NCBI GenBank assembly: GCA_003116995.1
Contig: BDSL01000018.1
Location: forward strand, 868,001-932,000
From: Yamagishiella unicocca
Lineage: Eukaryota; Chlorophyta; Chlorophyceae; Chlamydomonadales; Volvocaceae
Direction: 5' to 3'
DNA length: 64,000 nucleotides
Below, piece by piece: positions 30,714 through 41,430 of the stretch. The notes below the pieces were generated by a model, which worked only from the letters and a program-made list of their open reading frames with translations, was not told where the DNA came from and searched no databases. Position 1 is the first letter of the stretch. Each line of letters starts with the position of its first letter. Made by a program: the position numbers and the translations under genes.

Positions 30714-31881
30714 TCACCGGCCCTTCTTCAGGTTCATCGACAGCCGGTGCGCGTGGAACCAGGCGTTAATCCGGATGAGCTGCTCGTTGCCCAGCCCTGC
30801 CTGCTTGGCCGCCTCCACCAGCAGCGCCTCCGCCGAGTTGAGCTTGACCACCAGCTCCGTGAAGCTTGCCCGCCGCGCATGGGCGACCACCGCCTCCAAC
30901 AGGGCATCCGCCACATCGGCCCGGTTGGGCAGGTCGGGCCTGAGGGGGCGGCGGGGAAGAGGCGGGCAGCGCATTCCAGAGGGGCAGGCGGGCGGGAGGG
31001 CGGGTCGTCAGCGCCATTAGGGTGCGAGCAGGGGACCTGGAAGCCGTTGAGCGGGTCGGGGCTGTAGGATGAGCGCCCGGCAAGCCATGTGCGCAATGAC
31101 GATGGTGCTGCGCAATAGCGAAACCCTTGTGTAATGAGACTCTCATTGGGGCGGGCCTCATGCGGTTGCGCCATCATGGTCGGCGAGGTGAGAACGCGGG
31201 GTTTTGAGTTTGGGTGGATTCATGAGTGCCGCTATCATGCTTGCCGCCTGAGGCCTGTCGGTTGTCAGACAAGTACAACCTTTAATACCCTTCGCTGACT
31301 GATTGGTTGCCCACCTGCTCTACCCCAAGCCCCCACCCGACACCAGGGCCGGCCTTCGTGACCCTTACACCTTTCAGACAGCCGCACCTCACGGCCAAGT
31401 ATAAGAGCTCCGCGTGACCGCGTGTCCGGTTCCTCACGCCGACGCAGCCGACTACGCGCCCCTCCGCCGATACTACGAAGAATGCCGAACCAGTGTCACT
31501 AAAATGGAATTGTAGCTTCTCCGTTAAATCCTGTTCGGTCGCCTTCCGAATAATAATAAGGAGCTGGAGCAGAATGAACGCGGCAACCAGCAGTGGCACC
31601 ACCGCCAGCGTTGCGCAAGCGACCACCCAGGGCGCGATGCTGCCAGGTCGATAAGTCATGTAAAATGAGAAGACGGGTAACAAGGCAGCGCGGAACCAAA
31701 GCGATGAGGGCGTCAGTAGCGCTCTCCACAGGATTGGCATCACCAGCGAGAATACGTGATAACGATATGTTTCGATAACGCCTTGAATGTCCCCATCAGT
31801 GACGGCGCGTGGTTGAAGTTCTGCTTCGACTGCGCTCGGTTGGGGATCAGATTGACCCGACTTGCGCGAACGACTGTGCAT
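30714..31881 (-). CDS. GNAT-family N-acetyltransferase with membrane segments (camello/NAT8-like), two exons, 239 aa
   Basis: Exon 1 31881-31388 and exon 2 30939-30714 splice as GTG-AG|G-CCC and sum to 720 nt. The N-terminal half carries two hydrophobic stretches (around FSLVMPILW and WVVACATLAVVPLLVAAFIL), then the GNAT core strand SAEGRVVGCVGVR and ELLYLAVRPD. Exon 2 supplies the acetyl-CoA-binding helix region (DVADALLEAVVAHARR) and the final strand. A hydrophobic anchor ahead of a GNAT fold is the arrangement of the NAT8/camello family, which acetylates Lys or Cys-conjugates at the endoplasmic reticulum. The usual Q/RxxGxG/A loop is degenerate (NRADVADA in place of RGRGVGxA), so activity is not assured. 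Substrate unknown. Confidence 0.72.
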
Positions 31882-33890
31882 GATTGCAACAAGTAATTAT
31901 ACTGTCACAGTGTGGGCACACAGGGTTGCCCTGGTATAAGCTTTGGCGTGGTCAAGTATAAATTAAGAGTACGGTTGTGTGTTAGTACGGTTAGTCGCGG
32001 TCGTACATAGGCTTCGGAGACGGTAAGGTTGGAACGGGGCCAACCAATGGACAGTCTTCCTTGGCAACCTGCTGCAGGAGTCGGGTAGTTGAGATGTGGT
32101 AGCTGAGACGCCGCATGCCGGTATGTGCCCGTCTACCAGCGCTCATCTGCCGCTCATGCTGCATGATACATGGCTTCCGGAATGTAATGGTCGATTGTAC
32201 GGCGCGTACGGGTAAAGGAGATTTCAGGTGGCGCAGGTGGCGCAGGTTTCTGTGAGCGGGTGGTGACTCTGCGGAGGTGGGCGGAGGTGATGGGTCGCCG
32301 GAGGCAGTGGCTTTGGTCGAGCTAAGCGCGCAGCGGAGGCTGTGCTCGTTCCTTGCAGAGAAAACCAACTCCTACGCCAGCCGTTGCCGTCGCCGGATTT
32401 GCCCTGTTACCCCCGCAGCCCGCTGCTCCTCTCACTGGAACCGAAACTGGTGCCGGTGCCTCTCGCTCTTACCGCTCTTACCATTGGTCGGCTCAAGGGC
32501 AGAGCCATCGGCCACACCGCCACTCTATATATGGTTTGGGCTGTTGACTGGTGTCCGGGTGATTTCTGATTTGCCATTTGTGGCCGGTGATGTGGCCAGT
32601 GGTTCTGCCTTTTGGTCTGGAGCCCACTGTGACAAGTACCACTGAACGGACAAAGTAAGGAAACGGGGTCCACCAGGACGAGATACGGCAAAGCACCCGA
32701 GCCGCCTCTCTCGCAACTCCTGTCCGGCTTTACTGAGCTGCGCAGGCGGTCCATTGTGTCCTGTCTGGCGCAGTTTCAGGAGTCGTCGTTACAGTGGGCT
32801 TCAGACGCATTAAAAGGTAGTGCCCATCGGGCACATGGGGCCATGTTGGACCATTGGAACTTTTGGTGCTGCGTGTTGAGGCAGGTTGAGGTGTTAGTCC
32901 ATGTTCCCCTATCAGGGCATATGGGCCGCCACCGCGACGGTTTAGCACCTTGGCGCCTGACTGAGCCATAAGGCACGGATTGGCCTGTCTTAAGGCACGG
33001 ATTGGCATTGTCTCGCCATTGCCTGGTAACAGCCTACCATATGTGCTTCAACCCGCCAGCGCCTTTCGTTTAGGATTGTGCCCAGTGGATAGGGCTCGCG
33101 ACTCGTCCTCTATGGGTCAACGGACTTGTTGATGCTGGCTTGTGGCACGATGTGTCGCTGGTGGACACAGTGGCGTGCCGTACCGTTGCCGTGCAAGGCA
33201 GCCCGGCAACGCGAGGGACTCTGGGCATGGCAGTGCTATTACAGCAAAACTAATGAGTCGAAACTAGCAGCGTCCCTAACACATATACGGGGTGTGTCAC
33301 CCTAGCCTAGCGGCTAACACATATACGGGGTGTGTCACCCTAGCCTAGCGGCTTTCGCCTCCATTGTAGCCCAGGCAATGACTTAAGCTCGCAGCCCAGT
33401 TGCGTCGTTGACCAACATGCGACCTTGACCCCCGTACTCACCGCGCCACGGTGCGCTCCCCATCAGTCCACCACACAGCGCCAGCGACTCCACGCTTAAA
33501 TAACACGGCGCGTAGTGCCGCCGCGATAGTTGCGGCGCAGCCCACCTTAAGGTAGACAGTGCTGATACAACCCTGGCTTCAGGATGAAGATTGGAAAGGC
33601 ACCGCAGCCCAACCAACATAACTTGGATGCCCCAAACCGATCACCTGTCTACCCCTCCAGGAACATCCTCCCAAGCCACTATCCTGCTTCGACAGGTACA
33701 CGTCTTGCAGCTGTGGCGACCCGCGGCGGCCACCACAGCCCACACTACAGCCCACATCAGCCATAGCGTCCGGGCGCGTGGCATGACCGTGGCCGCCATT
33801 CAAGGCGGTGCAAGGCCTCGGCATCTTGGTGCCGCTCTCTAAATCCTGCGCACCCGCCGCACCACGGCCGCCCTGTGCTGACTCAACCAC
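31882..33890. other. Intergenic region without a recognisable gene
   Basis: Only short ORFs without domains occur. A 23-bp direct repeat (TAAGGCACGGATTGGC) lies near 32970-33007 and a perfect 38-bp tandem duplication at 33273-33351. The acetyltransferase promoter should lie just right of 31881. Confidence 0.5.
33273..33351. repeat. 38-bp tandem duplication
   Basis: The unit CTAACACATATACGGGGTGT followed by GTCACCCTAGCCTAGCGG is present twice head to tail without a mismatch, so the duplication is recent. Confidence 0.9.
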
Positions 33891-34621
33891 CTACTCGTAG
33901 TACAACCCGTACACTTGGCAGACGCAGTACATGCTTTCGTTCTCATAGTACTCCGACGCAAAGTTGTCTGATTGCGTGTCCCACAGGCAACGCGAGATGA
34001 TGCGCATGGCCTGGCCCTGCTTCTGACCCACTGTGACCTGAATCACCAGCTTGTACCTGCAAGGGAGAGGGCGCCCAGCCGGTGGCGGAAGGGGAGCATG
34101 AGCAAGAGCCGTGGAGGAAGGTGCCTTATGGCTGCGTGCACCGGCATACCATGCCTACTACCGCGCGTGGCGTGGGCCCCAGCACTGATTGATCGGTGCA
34201 AGGGTGGCCGCGGTTTGCATACCATTGGAAAAGCACCCATTCCGTCCTATGTCCCCCGTCTGGAGGCGTCTCCTTGCCCCGTAACCCTCCCCCACCCCCC
34301 ACCACCGCGGGGCTAAGTGGCACAGAGGTCCGAGCGCACACGACCAGCTGTCTAGCTAAAAGGCCCAACTTACCGGTCGTATCCCAAAGCCTTGACCTTC
34401 TCTCGAAGGTCATCCGACAGCTGCTTGGATATTTGCGCCCCCTTGACGGGGTCATATTTCTGCTTCTCGATACGTTCCTTCAGCACTTGTTTGAGGACTG
34501 CCTGTACTTTATGCCGCTCGAACTTGGTATTTGGGCCGTAGCCTTCGGGGTCTGTAATATATGTGTTCTCATACACGACTTCCTTGATGCCGCCTGACTG
34601 GAACGGCAACGAGTCGTCCAT
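33891..34621 (-). CDS. ODA12: Flagellar outer-arm dynein light chain 2 (Tctex2-type), two exons, 137 aa
   Basis: Exon 1 34621-34374 and exon 2 34056-33891 splice as GAC-CG|G-TAC (414 nt). The protein is a Tctex1/Tctex2 (DYNLT2-like) light chain. It has a charged N-terminus with FERHKVQAVLKQVL and ends in the family core YKLVIQVTVGQKQGQ, SRCLWDTQSDNFASE, VYGLYYE. This fold binds dynein intermediate chains at the base of the motor. A neighbouring LC8-type gene (LC10) lies about 800 bp upstream in the same orientation, the arrangement known at the Chlamydomonas ODA12 locus, which favours LC2 over the paralogue Tctex2b. The ATG at 34621 was chosen because an in-frame TAA lies just upstream (34637-34639); the only earlier candidate is GTG. 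Confidence 0.85.
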
Positions 34622-35416
34622 GCCTTCGACCTTCACTTAAACGTATATGTGAATTTGGCTTTGCCGAAGTAATAACGTGGGCTGAAACGCCTTGACTGTC
34701 AGAACTTCGAACGATGTCGCAAAGGTGCCGTAAGGAATTCCAATAAAGTGAGGATAAAAATCGTAGATGTATTGCAGCGATGCTATGATGTTAACAAAAC
34801 TTGCGCAGCTTTGACAGTTGCGAGCAACCAGCTCTGCTTTGCAGTACACTGCCTCAGTGGGTCCTCACCAAATTCAGCGAGCAAGCTGCGTAGGTTACAT
34901 GGACATGGCGTTTACAGTATACATACAACAATAAGTATCGCCCGGGCGAACTCTTTACCGCACCGTGTTTCATGGTACAACGCGTGCAAGAGCGCATCAT
35001 GCACTGAGCCCATGTTGCGAACTTTTAAATCCATATAGTCAGTCAAATGCAAGTTCTCGGCAACCACGGTTGCACAGGAGGATAACTTCATGCGTCCGTT
35101 TGCGTGCATTGCGAAAGGAGCTCAGCCTTGCAGCACGGCCATTATAACCAGGAATTGAAGCTTGATAACCCATTTGACATTACCCGGTGACCACCCGAAG
35201 GAAAACCACCCGCTGTCGCTCGCTGCCCTGCCGGTATCCCTCCTCTATGCCGTACGCCATGCCGGGGAATCCACATGATAAGTACAAACCCCAACGTCAT
35301 CGTTCCGCAAGGGACAAGCCAGGGCACATCATACATGACATCCTGCATCCTTGCCACACAAAGCTGCTGTAAGCTGCAGAGCTCCCATCCGACTCCGTCA
35401 ACGTCTGAATCCCCTG
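34622..35416. other. Spacer between LC2 and LC10 genes
   Basis: About 800 bp with no exon-like sequence. It must contain the LC10 3' untranslated region and the LC2 promoter. No motif could be defended. Confidence 0.5.
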
Positions 35417-36302
35417 TTACATTTTCCAGAGCAGCACAGCCGTCCTCCCGCCGACGTAGATGTATAGCAGATTCCGCATCTGCGCACGTGGCAGCGGAAA
35501 AACAGGTTGGATCAAGGCGCTGAGCACATGCTGCGAAGGCAGTACGCGATGGGGACCGCACACAAGGCCCTTCAGATCCCAAAGGCCCTCCCTTTCCCCC
35601 ACTGCAGCTCCGAACGTACGCCGGGGAAGTACTAGCCCGCATATCTGCACTGTGTACACAAACGCACGGCGCTGCACGTATGCATGCGTGGCACACGGGT
35701 GAAGACCGCTCGAGCACTATGCGAGGAGTGTTGTTCGTGCTTTGCTTCCAGCCACACGGTACGCGTAGCAAACGCCTATAAGAGTTCACGTAGCGCCTGA
35801 AGCGTGACACGCTCGCCAAGATCAATGCGTAGGGGACGGGGGCTCACCTCGTATGTGATCTCATAGGAGAAGCCTTTCCCCACAACGACATGCCAAGGTG
35901 CGCCAAACTTCTTGTCCATCTGATCTTTAATCATCTGCGTGTGTATGGCGTAGTTGGAGGGTTGGGGGCCACGCCCATACGGCATACCACTGTGTTCCCA
36001 CACTGCACCGGTTCAGATCAATACGTACTTGCGTGCACTTCTCAGCATCGTTTGGGTACTTCTCTACTGCGGTGATGCAGATGTCCATGGCCTCCTCCTT
36101 CATCTCGACGTTCATGTCCGTGAACTTGACAAGGGTGTACTGCAAACACGGGCATCAGCATCAAGTTGCATGATCGAAGGTATTCCTAGGTAGGGTGCCG
36201 TCACGTAGTGCCAGGCTGCCGAAAAGAGGCACGGATGGGTCGGCGTCTCACCTTTGCCACACGCAAAAATGCCTCCATATCCTCAAATTGTTGTTCGGCC
36301 AT
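35417..36302 (-). CDS. LC10: LC8/DYNLL-family outer-arm dynein light chain (LC10-type), four exons, 103 aa
   Basis: Exons 36302-36252, 36139-36029, 35934-35848 and 35479-35417 sum to 312 nt. Exon junctions fall at phase 0. The protein shows the LC8 core: EEAMDICITAVEKY, MIKDQMDKKFGAPWHVVVG, FSYEITYE and the C-terminal strand LLYIYVGGRTAVLLW. LC8 proteins are dimeric hubs that hold dynein intermediate chains. It is diverged from canonical LC8 (PWHVVVGKGF in place of TWHCIVGRNF), as expected for the flagellar paralogues LC6 and LC10. Linkage to the Tctex2-type gene makes LC10 the best name. The stop codon TAA is embedded in TGTAA, the green-algal polyadenylation signal. Confidence 0.82.
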
Positions 36303-37503
36303 GGTTGCCCTGTCTTGTCAAACTCCTACAATTATTATGCCGGCACGCCTAGCTCACAGTGTGCGGACTCCTTAGAAAAGGTCAAAGTCGAGTTTACCCC
36401 TCCATACGAGGAATGAGGCTGTATAAAGTACTTTACAGATACCACAGCTGTTCACTCACGACGGAGCAGTCAACGTCGAAGTCCAAAACAGTCGGTCTCA
36501 ACCGGGAAGTTTCTTATGGAGGGCAATCAAGCGTAATTACGGACTATTCGATTCGTAAACAAGGCAATATCGAATTATGAAAGTCGTCTTCGTGAAACGG
36601 CACAAGGATGTTAGTCGTACGAGACAAACTGACTGATTGTGCTGCCGCGTGCAAAGCCTCGCATGCATACCCTGCTGACCCGCTCAGGATAAGGGCGATA
36701 ATTGCTTGTAGAGTATGCGGCTCGCAAAGTCCGTCACCCAGACCGTGGTGCTCGCCCTGCACAGTCGCGGAACGGTAAAGCCAGCAAGCCATGCCGCGAT
36801 CTGCGCCCATACCTTGATGTACTCGTAAATGCCCATAACTCTGCCATCGGCTTGCACGCGACTCTTTCTCCCACCCCCGCAGCTCTGCTGCGCCTCCCCG
36901 TCTCGCCATTCCGGCGGCTGGCGCATGCCCCTCGCCACACCTTGGCGACCAACCTCGCGTGAACCGCTTCGTACATACTGCTCCTCCCCCTCCTCCACCT
37001 CAGCGCCGCAGCCGACTCCGGTGAGCCGCATGATGGCCTATGGGGTGCCCACTGGCGCGGAGGCTATCCACCCGGCAGTAGCCTATCATGCGATGCGCCT
37101 CCCCGCGGCGATGCTGGGGCAGAATTGCTTGGCGCCTGCCTGTGCCGTGCAGTGCAGTGTGGCGTTTCCTGTGTTGTGTTGTGGTTTCCGGGTCCGGAAA
37201 GCCACTGCGAGACGCCCGGCAGCTGAATGAGAGGTCGATGGCGGTTGGCGCCCTGGGCCCATGACGTCTATGTCCACGTCGTACTGCGACGCGTCGCCGC
37301 GCGGCCCCTCTCCCCCTGGCCACTTCTTTTCGCGGCCCCCCTCCCCCTGGCCACCTCTTTTCGCGGCCCCCCTCCCCCTGGCCACCTCTTTTCGCGGCCC
37401 CCCTCCCCCTGGCCCCCCCCCTTCTCGCTGCCCCCCCCCCCTTGCGCTCGTTGTGCAGGGCACAGCCGTGGCCGGCAGCGCCATCAGCAGAAGCGGCACC
37501 ACC
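36303..37503. other. Divergent intergenic region between LC10 and the translin-family gene
   Basis: The two flanking genes start at its two ends (36302 minus, 37504 plus), so it holds both promoters. The left half is A+T-richer than the right. The right end carries a 31-bp tandem repeat of CTCCCCCTGGCCACCTCTTT type at about 37308-37425. No coding sequence was recognised. Confidence 0.55.
37308..37425. repeat. 31-bp repeat, about four copies, upstream of the translin-family gene
   Basis: Units of CTCCCCCTGGCCACCTCTTT plus TCGCGGCCCC lie about 80-200 bp before the start codon at 37504, so they are in the promoter or 5' untranslated region. Copies differ by one or two bases. Confidence 0.9.
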
Positions 37504-40372
37504 ATGGCGGGTACGGCACTCATTGCCGACAGGTGCGCCTCTCGGAGGGCGGTCACGGGCGGTTGGATGGCGGGGGCCCGGCGGGGGGAGAGGGCTGCAG
37601 CTGTGGAGGGAGAACGGCCCCGCCTGTGCTCGGGCCCTTTGCCGCCGTCCTTTCCACCCGACCCCGCGTAAAACGGTTTTTATACACCACCACCACCCCC
37701 CGCGTATCCGCCTGGCTGGCTTCCCTCCGCAGTGACTGGGACCAGCTGGGTCAGCACCTGGCGGCGTACGACGAGCAGCGCGAGGCCGTCATCAAGCGGT
37801 GCCGGGGTGAGGAGAAGGAGGAGGAGGTGGAGGGGCGAGAATATGGGGAGGGTAGCGTGCATGTTGGTTTCCTTCCGTGTGCTTCCTTCCGCTCCCGCTT
37901 CCTGGGCCACCCAGCCTGCTGCCAGTTCCTTCCGCTCCCGCCCTGACCCTAGGCATGCGCTGCCGCCCCGGCCCCCTCCCTCCCCGCCTCGGCTCCCGGG
38001 CTACAGACGTTCAGAAGCTCGCCAAGCAGGCGGTGTACACCCTGCACCGGGGCGAGGTAGCCAAGGCCACAGAGCAGCTGGCCAAAGCAGGTGGAGGCGG
38101 GGGAGGGGGAGGGGGAGAAGACCCGGTTACACGGCATAGGAAACGGAGGGCAGGAACTAAGCCGGCGAGTAGCGTTTGAATGTGCATGCCGGAGCAACTT
38201 GGGCTGGAGAAGGGGGGGTGGGAACGGAAGGGGTTACTTGCTGGGGATGAACGCTGTCCAGGGACCGAGGGGGGAGCGGGCGTTTGCTGGAGCTCAGATG
38301 TCCGGGTCCCCTCCTCTCACGACATGCCATGACGTGATGCCACCCAACATGACTCGTCCCTGCCGGCCTGCCGTCTTAGCTGCTCCCCGCGCACCTCCCT
38401 GCGCCCTACAACCCTAATGACGGGAACCCACAGAGGCCATAGCCCGGGAGATGCTCCCCGCACTGGCCAAGTACCCTTCGCTGCGGCCAGGGTCCTACTC
38501 GGCAGCCATTGAGGAGGTCCGTACGGCGGGGATGGGTTGCCGAGGGCGGGGGTCCCTGGGGTGTGGGGGGCCCGACAGGGACTGAGGAGAGCGGAGGACC
38601 AGCGGCAGACCAGCGCCGCGACCTTCCGCCCCCACAGCGGGAGATGCCCCTTCGCTCCGCTCCCCTCGGATGGCCTTTACGCCTCCCTCCGCTCCCTGCC
38701 CCCGGCCCCGCACCCACGGTTTTACTCTCGTACCTCCCGCCCCCGCCCCCGCCCCCGCCAGTACGCTGAGGCCATGGCCTTCTCCTGCTTCCTGCGGGAG
38801 GGCCGCCTCATCCGCTCCGACGAGCTGCCGTTGGCGGAGCCGGACGAGTGAGTCAGGTCCCAGAGGGGGAAGGGGGGAAGGGGGGAGAAGCGCGGCGGCG
38901 CAAAACCCTGGGAGGGGGCAGGGGTTATCTGGACGGGTACGCCTGGGTGCATGACAGTCATGCGGCGGGAGGGAAACGTGAGGACACGCGCGTAGCGACA
39001 GAAACTACATTGGTAACCCGTATGTGTTGAACCCTCTCTTACGTTAAAAACTTCAAATGGATTCAGAGATTATCAATTTGTGCGTCGGGCCGGACTGCTG
39101 CACAGGTACTGCGGCGCCTGCGTAACCACCTGCCGTCATGCCGTCACCGCCTGCCCTCCAGCTGGCCCCTTCAATTTTCCTGCCCCCCGCCCCTCCCTGG
39201 AGCCGCAGGTTCCTGGGCGGCGTGCTGGACTTCACCGGCGAGCTCAACCGCTACTCCATCGCCCGGGCCACCACCCGTGACAAGGCTGCCGTACAGCGCT
39301 GCAGGGACCTGGTGGACGCCATCATGGGCCGCTTCCTGCAGGTGTGCCTCCACTCTCCAGGGAGGGCCCGGGGGGGGGCCCAGGGAGGGGCGGGGCCAGG
39401 GAGGGGCGGGGCGGGGCCGGGGAGGGGCGAGGCCAGGGAGCCCCTCTCTTCGACGCCACGTCAGGGCAATGTCATGCCCGCGACGGCACTCCGCACACCT
39501 CTCTCCCCCCCACCTGCCTCCTCTACTCCGTCGCAACCTCCCCTTGCCGCAACGCCGCTGAGTCCCCCACCCACTCTCACCGCGTTCCCCGTTTCCCCCC
39601 GGCCCCTCCACCACTACCACCATACCCTGCACAAACACACGCCCGGCCCCAGTTCGACCTCCGCAACGGGGCGCTGCGCAAGAAGTACGACGCCCTCAAA
39701 TACACGCTCAAGAAGATGGAGGTGGGGCCGCGGCGTGTGCAGCCGGGTCGGGGATGCGAGTCCCGCGCCGACGTAGGGTATCTTGCCTCCTGCTTGCCTA
39801 GCCGGCTAACCCTGGTCTATGTTGCCTCCGCCCATCCTCACGTCTCCCCCGCCCTGTCCCCCTGATGCTGCTGCAGAGCACGCTGTACGAGCTGGCCCTG
39901 ACTGAGGCCATGGGCTTCAAGATGACCAGCGAGGCGATGGCGATGGTGGGTGCCGGATGGGTGGAGGCAGGGCTAGGGGCAGGGATCGGAAGCCTTGGGG
40001 CTCACAGGAAAACCGTTGGTCGGCACTTGAGAGATGAGTCCTTGGGGTGCACCTGGGTGGGTGCTGCAGTTTACGAGCCAGGCGGGGGTGGCGCGAAGAC
40101 CCGGTTACATGACATGGGAAACGGAGGGCGAAAGCTAGCCGACGGATAGTTTTCGGACAAGCTTTTGAGTGTGCACACCGGGCGGGGGGCCGCCGTTCTT
40201 GCTGCTCTGCTGCTATGAGGGGTCATCGCACAGAGGAAGTGGGAGGGGAAGTGGGAGGGGAAGGGCGGAGCCGCATCTTCTGCCTGCCCTGCTCTCAGGA
40301 CGCGTTCCCCGCACCAACCCGCCCGCCCAGGAGCCCGAGGCGGGAGGAGCAGGCGGCGAGGACGACCCGTGA
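37504..40372 (+). CDS. Translin/TRAX-family protein (C3PO-type), nine exons, 222 aa
   Basis: Exons 37504-37532, 37733-37806, 38007-38090, 38434-38516, 38762-38847, 39209-39341, 39653-39721, 39877-39945, 40331-40372; 669 nt. The first exon, only 29 nt, starts at ACCATGG. The protein is all-helical and of translin length. Conserved blocks are EEYAEAMAF, FLGGVLDFTGELNRYS and LRKKYDALKYTLKKME. Translin and TRAX assemble into the octameric C3PO nuclease that processes small RNAs and tRNA fragments. The C-terminal helix looks like translin, but the acidic residues that make TRAX the catalytic subunit seem present (Glu90, Glu93, Asp126, Glu130); human translin lacks them. I therefore leave the subunit assignment open. 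Introns 3 and 8 each contain a family A repeat. Confidence 0.87.
38117..38192 (+). repeat. Dispersed repeat family A, near full-length copy
   Basis: AGACCCGGTTACACGGCATA, GGAAACGGAGGGCAGGAACT, then a 3' end GTTTGAATGTGCATGCCGG. It starts 26 bases after the splice donor following 38090, in the sense orientation of the translin-family gene. Confidence 0.9.
40095..40182 (+). repeat. Dispersed repeat family A, near full-length copy
   Basis: AGACCCGGTTACATGACATG, GGAAACGGAGGGCGAAAGCT, then TTTTGAGTGTGCACACCGGG at the 3' end. It lies in intron 39946-40330 of the translin-family gene. Confidence 0.9.
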
Positions 40373-41430
40373 GCGGCGTCATTTCATTCCGTACGCCCGT
40401 ACCATGTCCGTACGTACGCCACGCCACGTCACGGCACACCCGTAGAGTACTCCTAGGGCAGGTGCTCCCGCCTCGGTAGGGGGTCAGTGTTGTTTCGGTA
40501 GCTTCTGGAAGCTACCTACTGGACGGTGTTGGCGGAGGGATGTCTTGGAGGAAATGCAGGAGGGGAAGCTATCGTTGATTCGTTGTGGCTCCGAGCCGTT
40601 TGCTTCACTCGCGGTTGTAAGGTGCGGAAGGGCACCGGCCCGAACCCTAGCTCAAAGACATCGAGGCGCATCTGTTCTGGGCTCGGTCCAAAGTCGCCAG
40701 CTGGCTGCGGCTTACCGACACCTGACGGCTGCAGGCCCATGCGGCATGAGACTCGACCTTGATGCGAGCAGCCCCATCTCCGCTGTTAAAGCATGTACAT
40801 GGGCTCAAACACACACACCGGCTCCGCACCAGGCGTCCGTCCACTTGCCGCCGCCGCCCTACCTAACTCCAGCTGCTACCGGAAGCGGACGGGTTTCCTT
40901 ATGAAAGCCCGCGTAGAGCGTACGGGGGGAAGTGCATGGGGACGTTGTGGACCGGGCTGCCAGCACCTCCTGTGGCAGCTAGCCCTACACATTTTGGTGA
41001 GCTGGTGGATGGTGGTGAGCTGGTTCCAGCTTGGGCCTCGCTGCAGAGGGCACATGCGCCAGCTGCGAGCTGATGCTGCTCGCGGCCACCAGCAGCGACC
41101 CAACCGACCGGGGCGTGGCGCTGCGCTCTCGGGTAGCGTTATCTTACTGTCTGATTCGGGCTGGCGGGGCCGTGTCCCTTGCTCGCTACCCTCTGGCGTC
41201 GGCTGCCAGAGGGAGCCAACCGCCAACCGCCAACCAGCACCGCAAAACCTGCTACCTCCTCCTGCACCACAAGCATGTATCTTTGCGCATCGGAAGGAGA
41301 GGCCCGAGGGGCTGCTGACACCTGCTACTCGCCACCAGCCTTGCTAGCCGTTGATCCCAACCAGCACAGCCCAGCCTAACACCCAACAGAACCCCGGGTG
41401 GGATTGGCGCCCGGTTGCCGCCGTCTCCGT
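40373..41430. other. Convergent intergenic region
   Basis: The 3' ends of the translin-family gene (plus) and the PQBP1 homologue (minus) face each other across about 1 kb. No exon was recognised. A TGTAA at 40616-40620 could be the polyadenylation signal of the translin-family gene, which would give a 3' untranslated region of about 260 bases. Confidence 0.5.
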
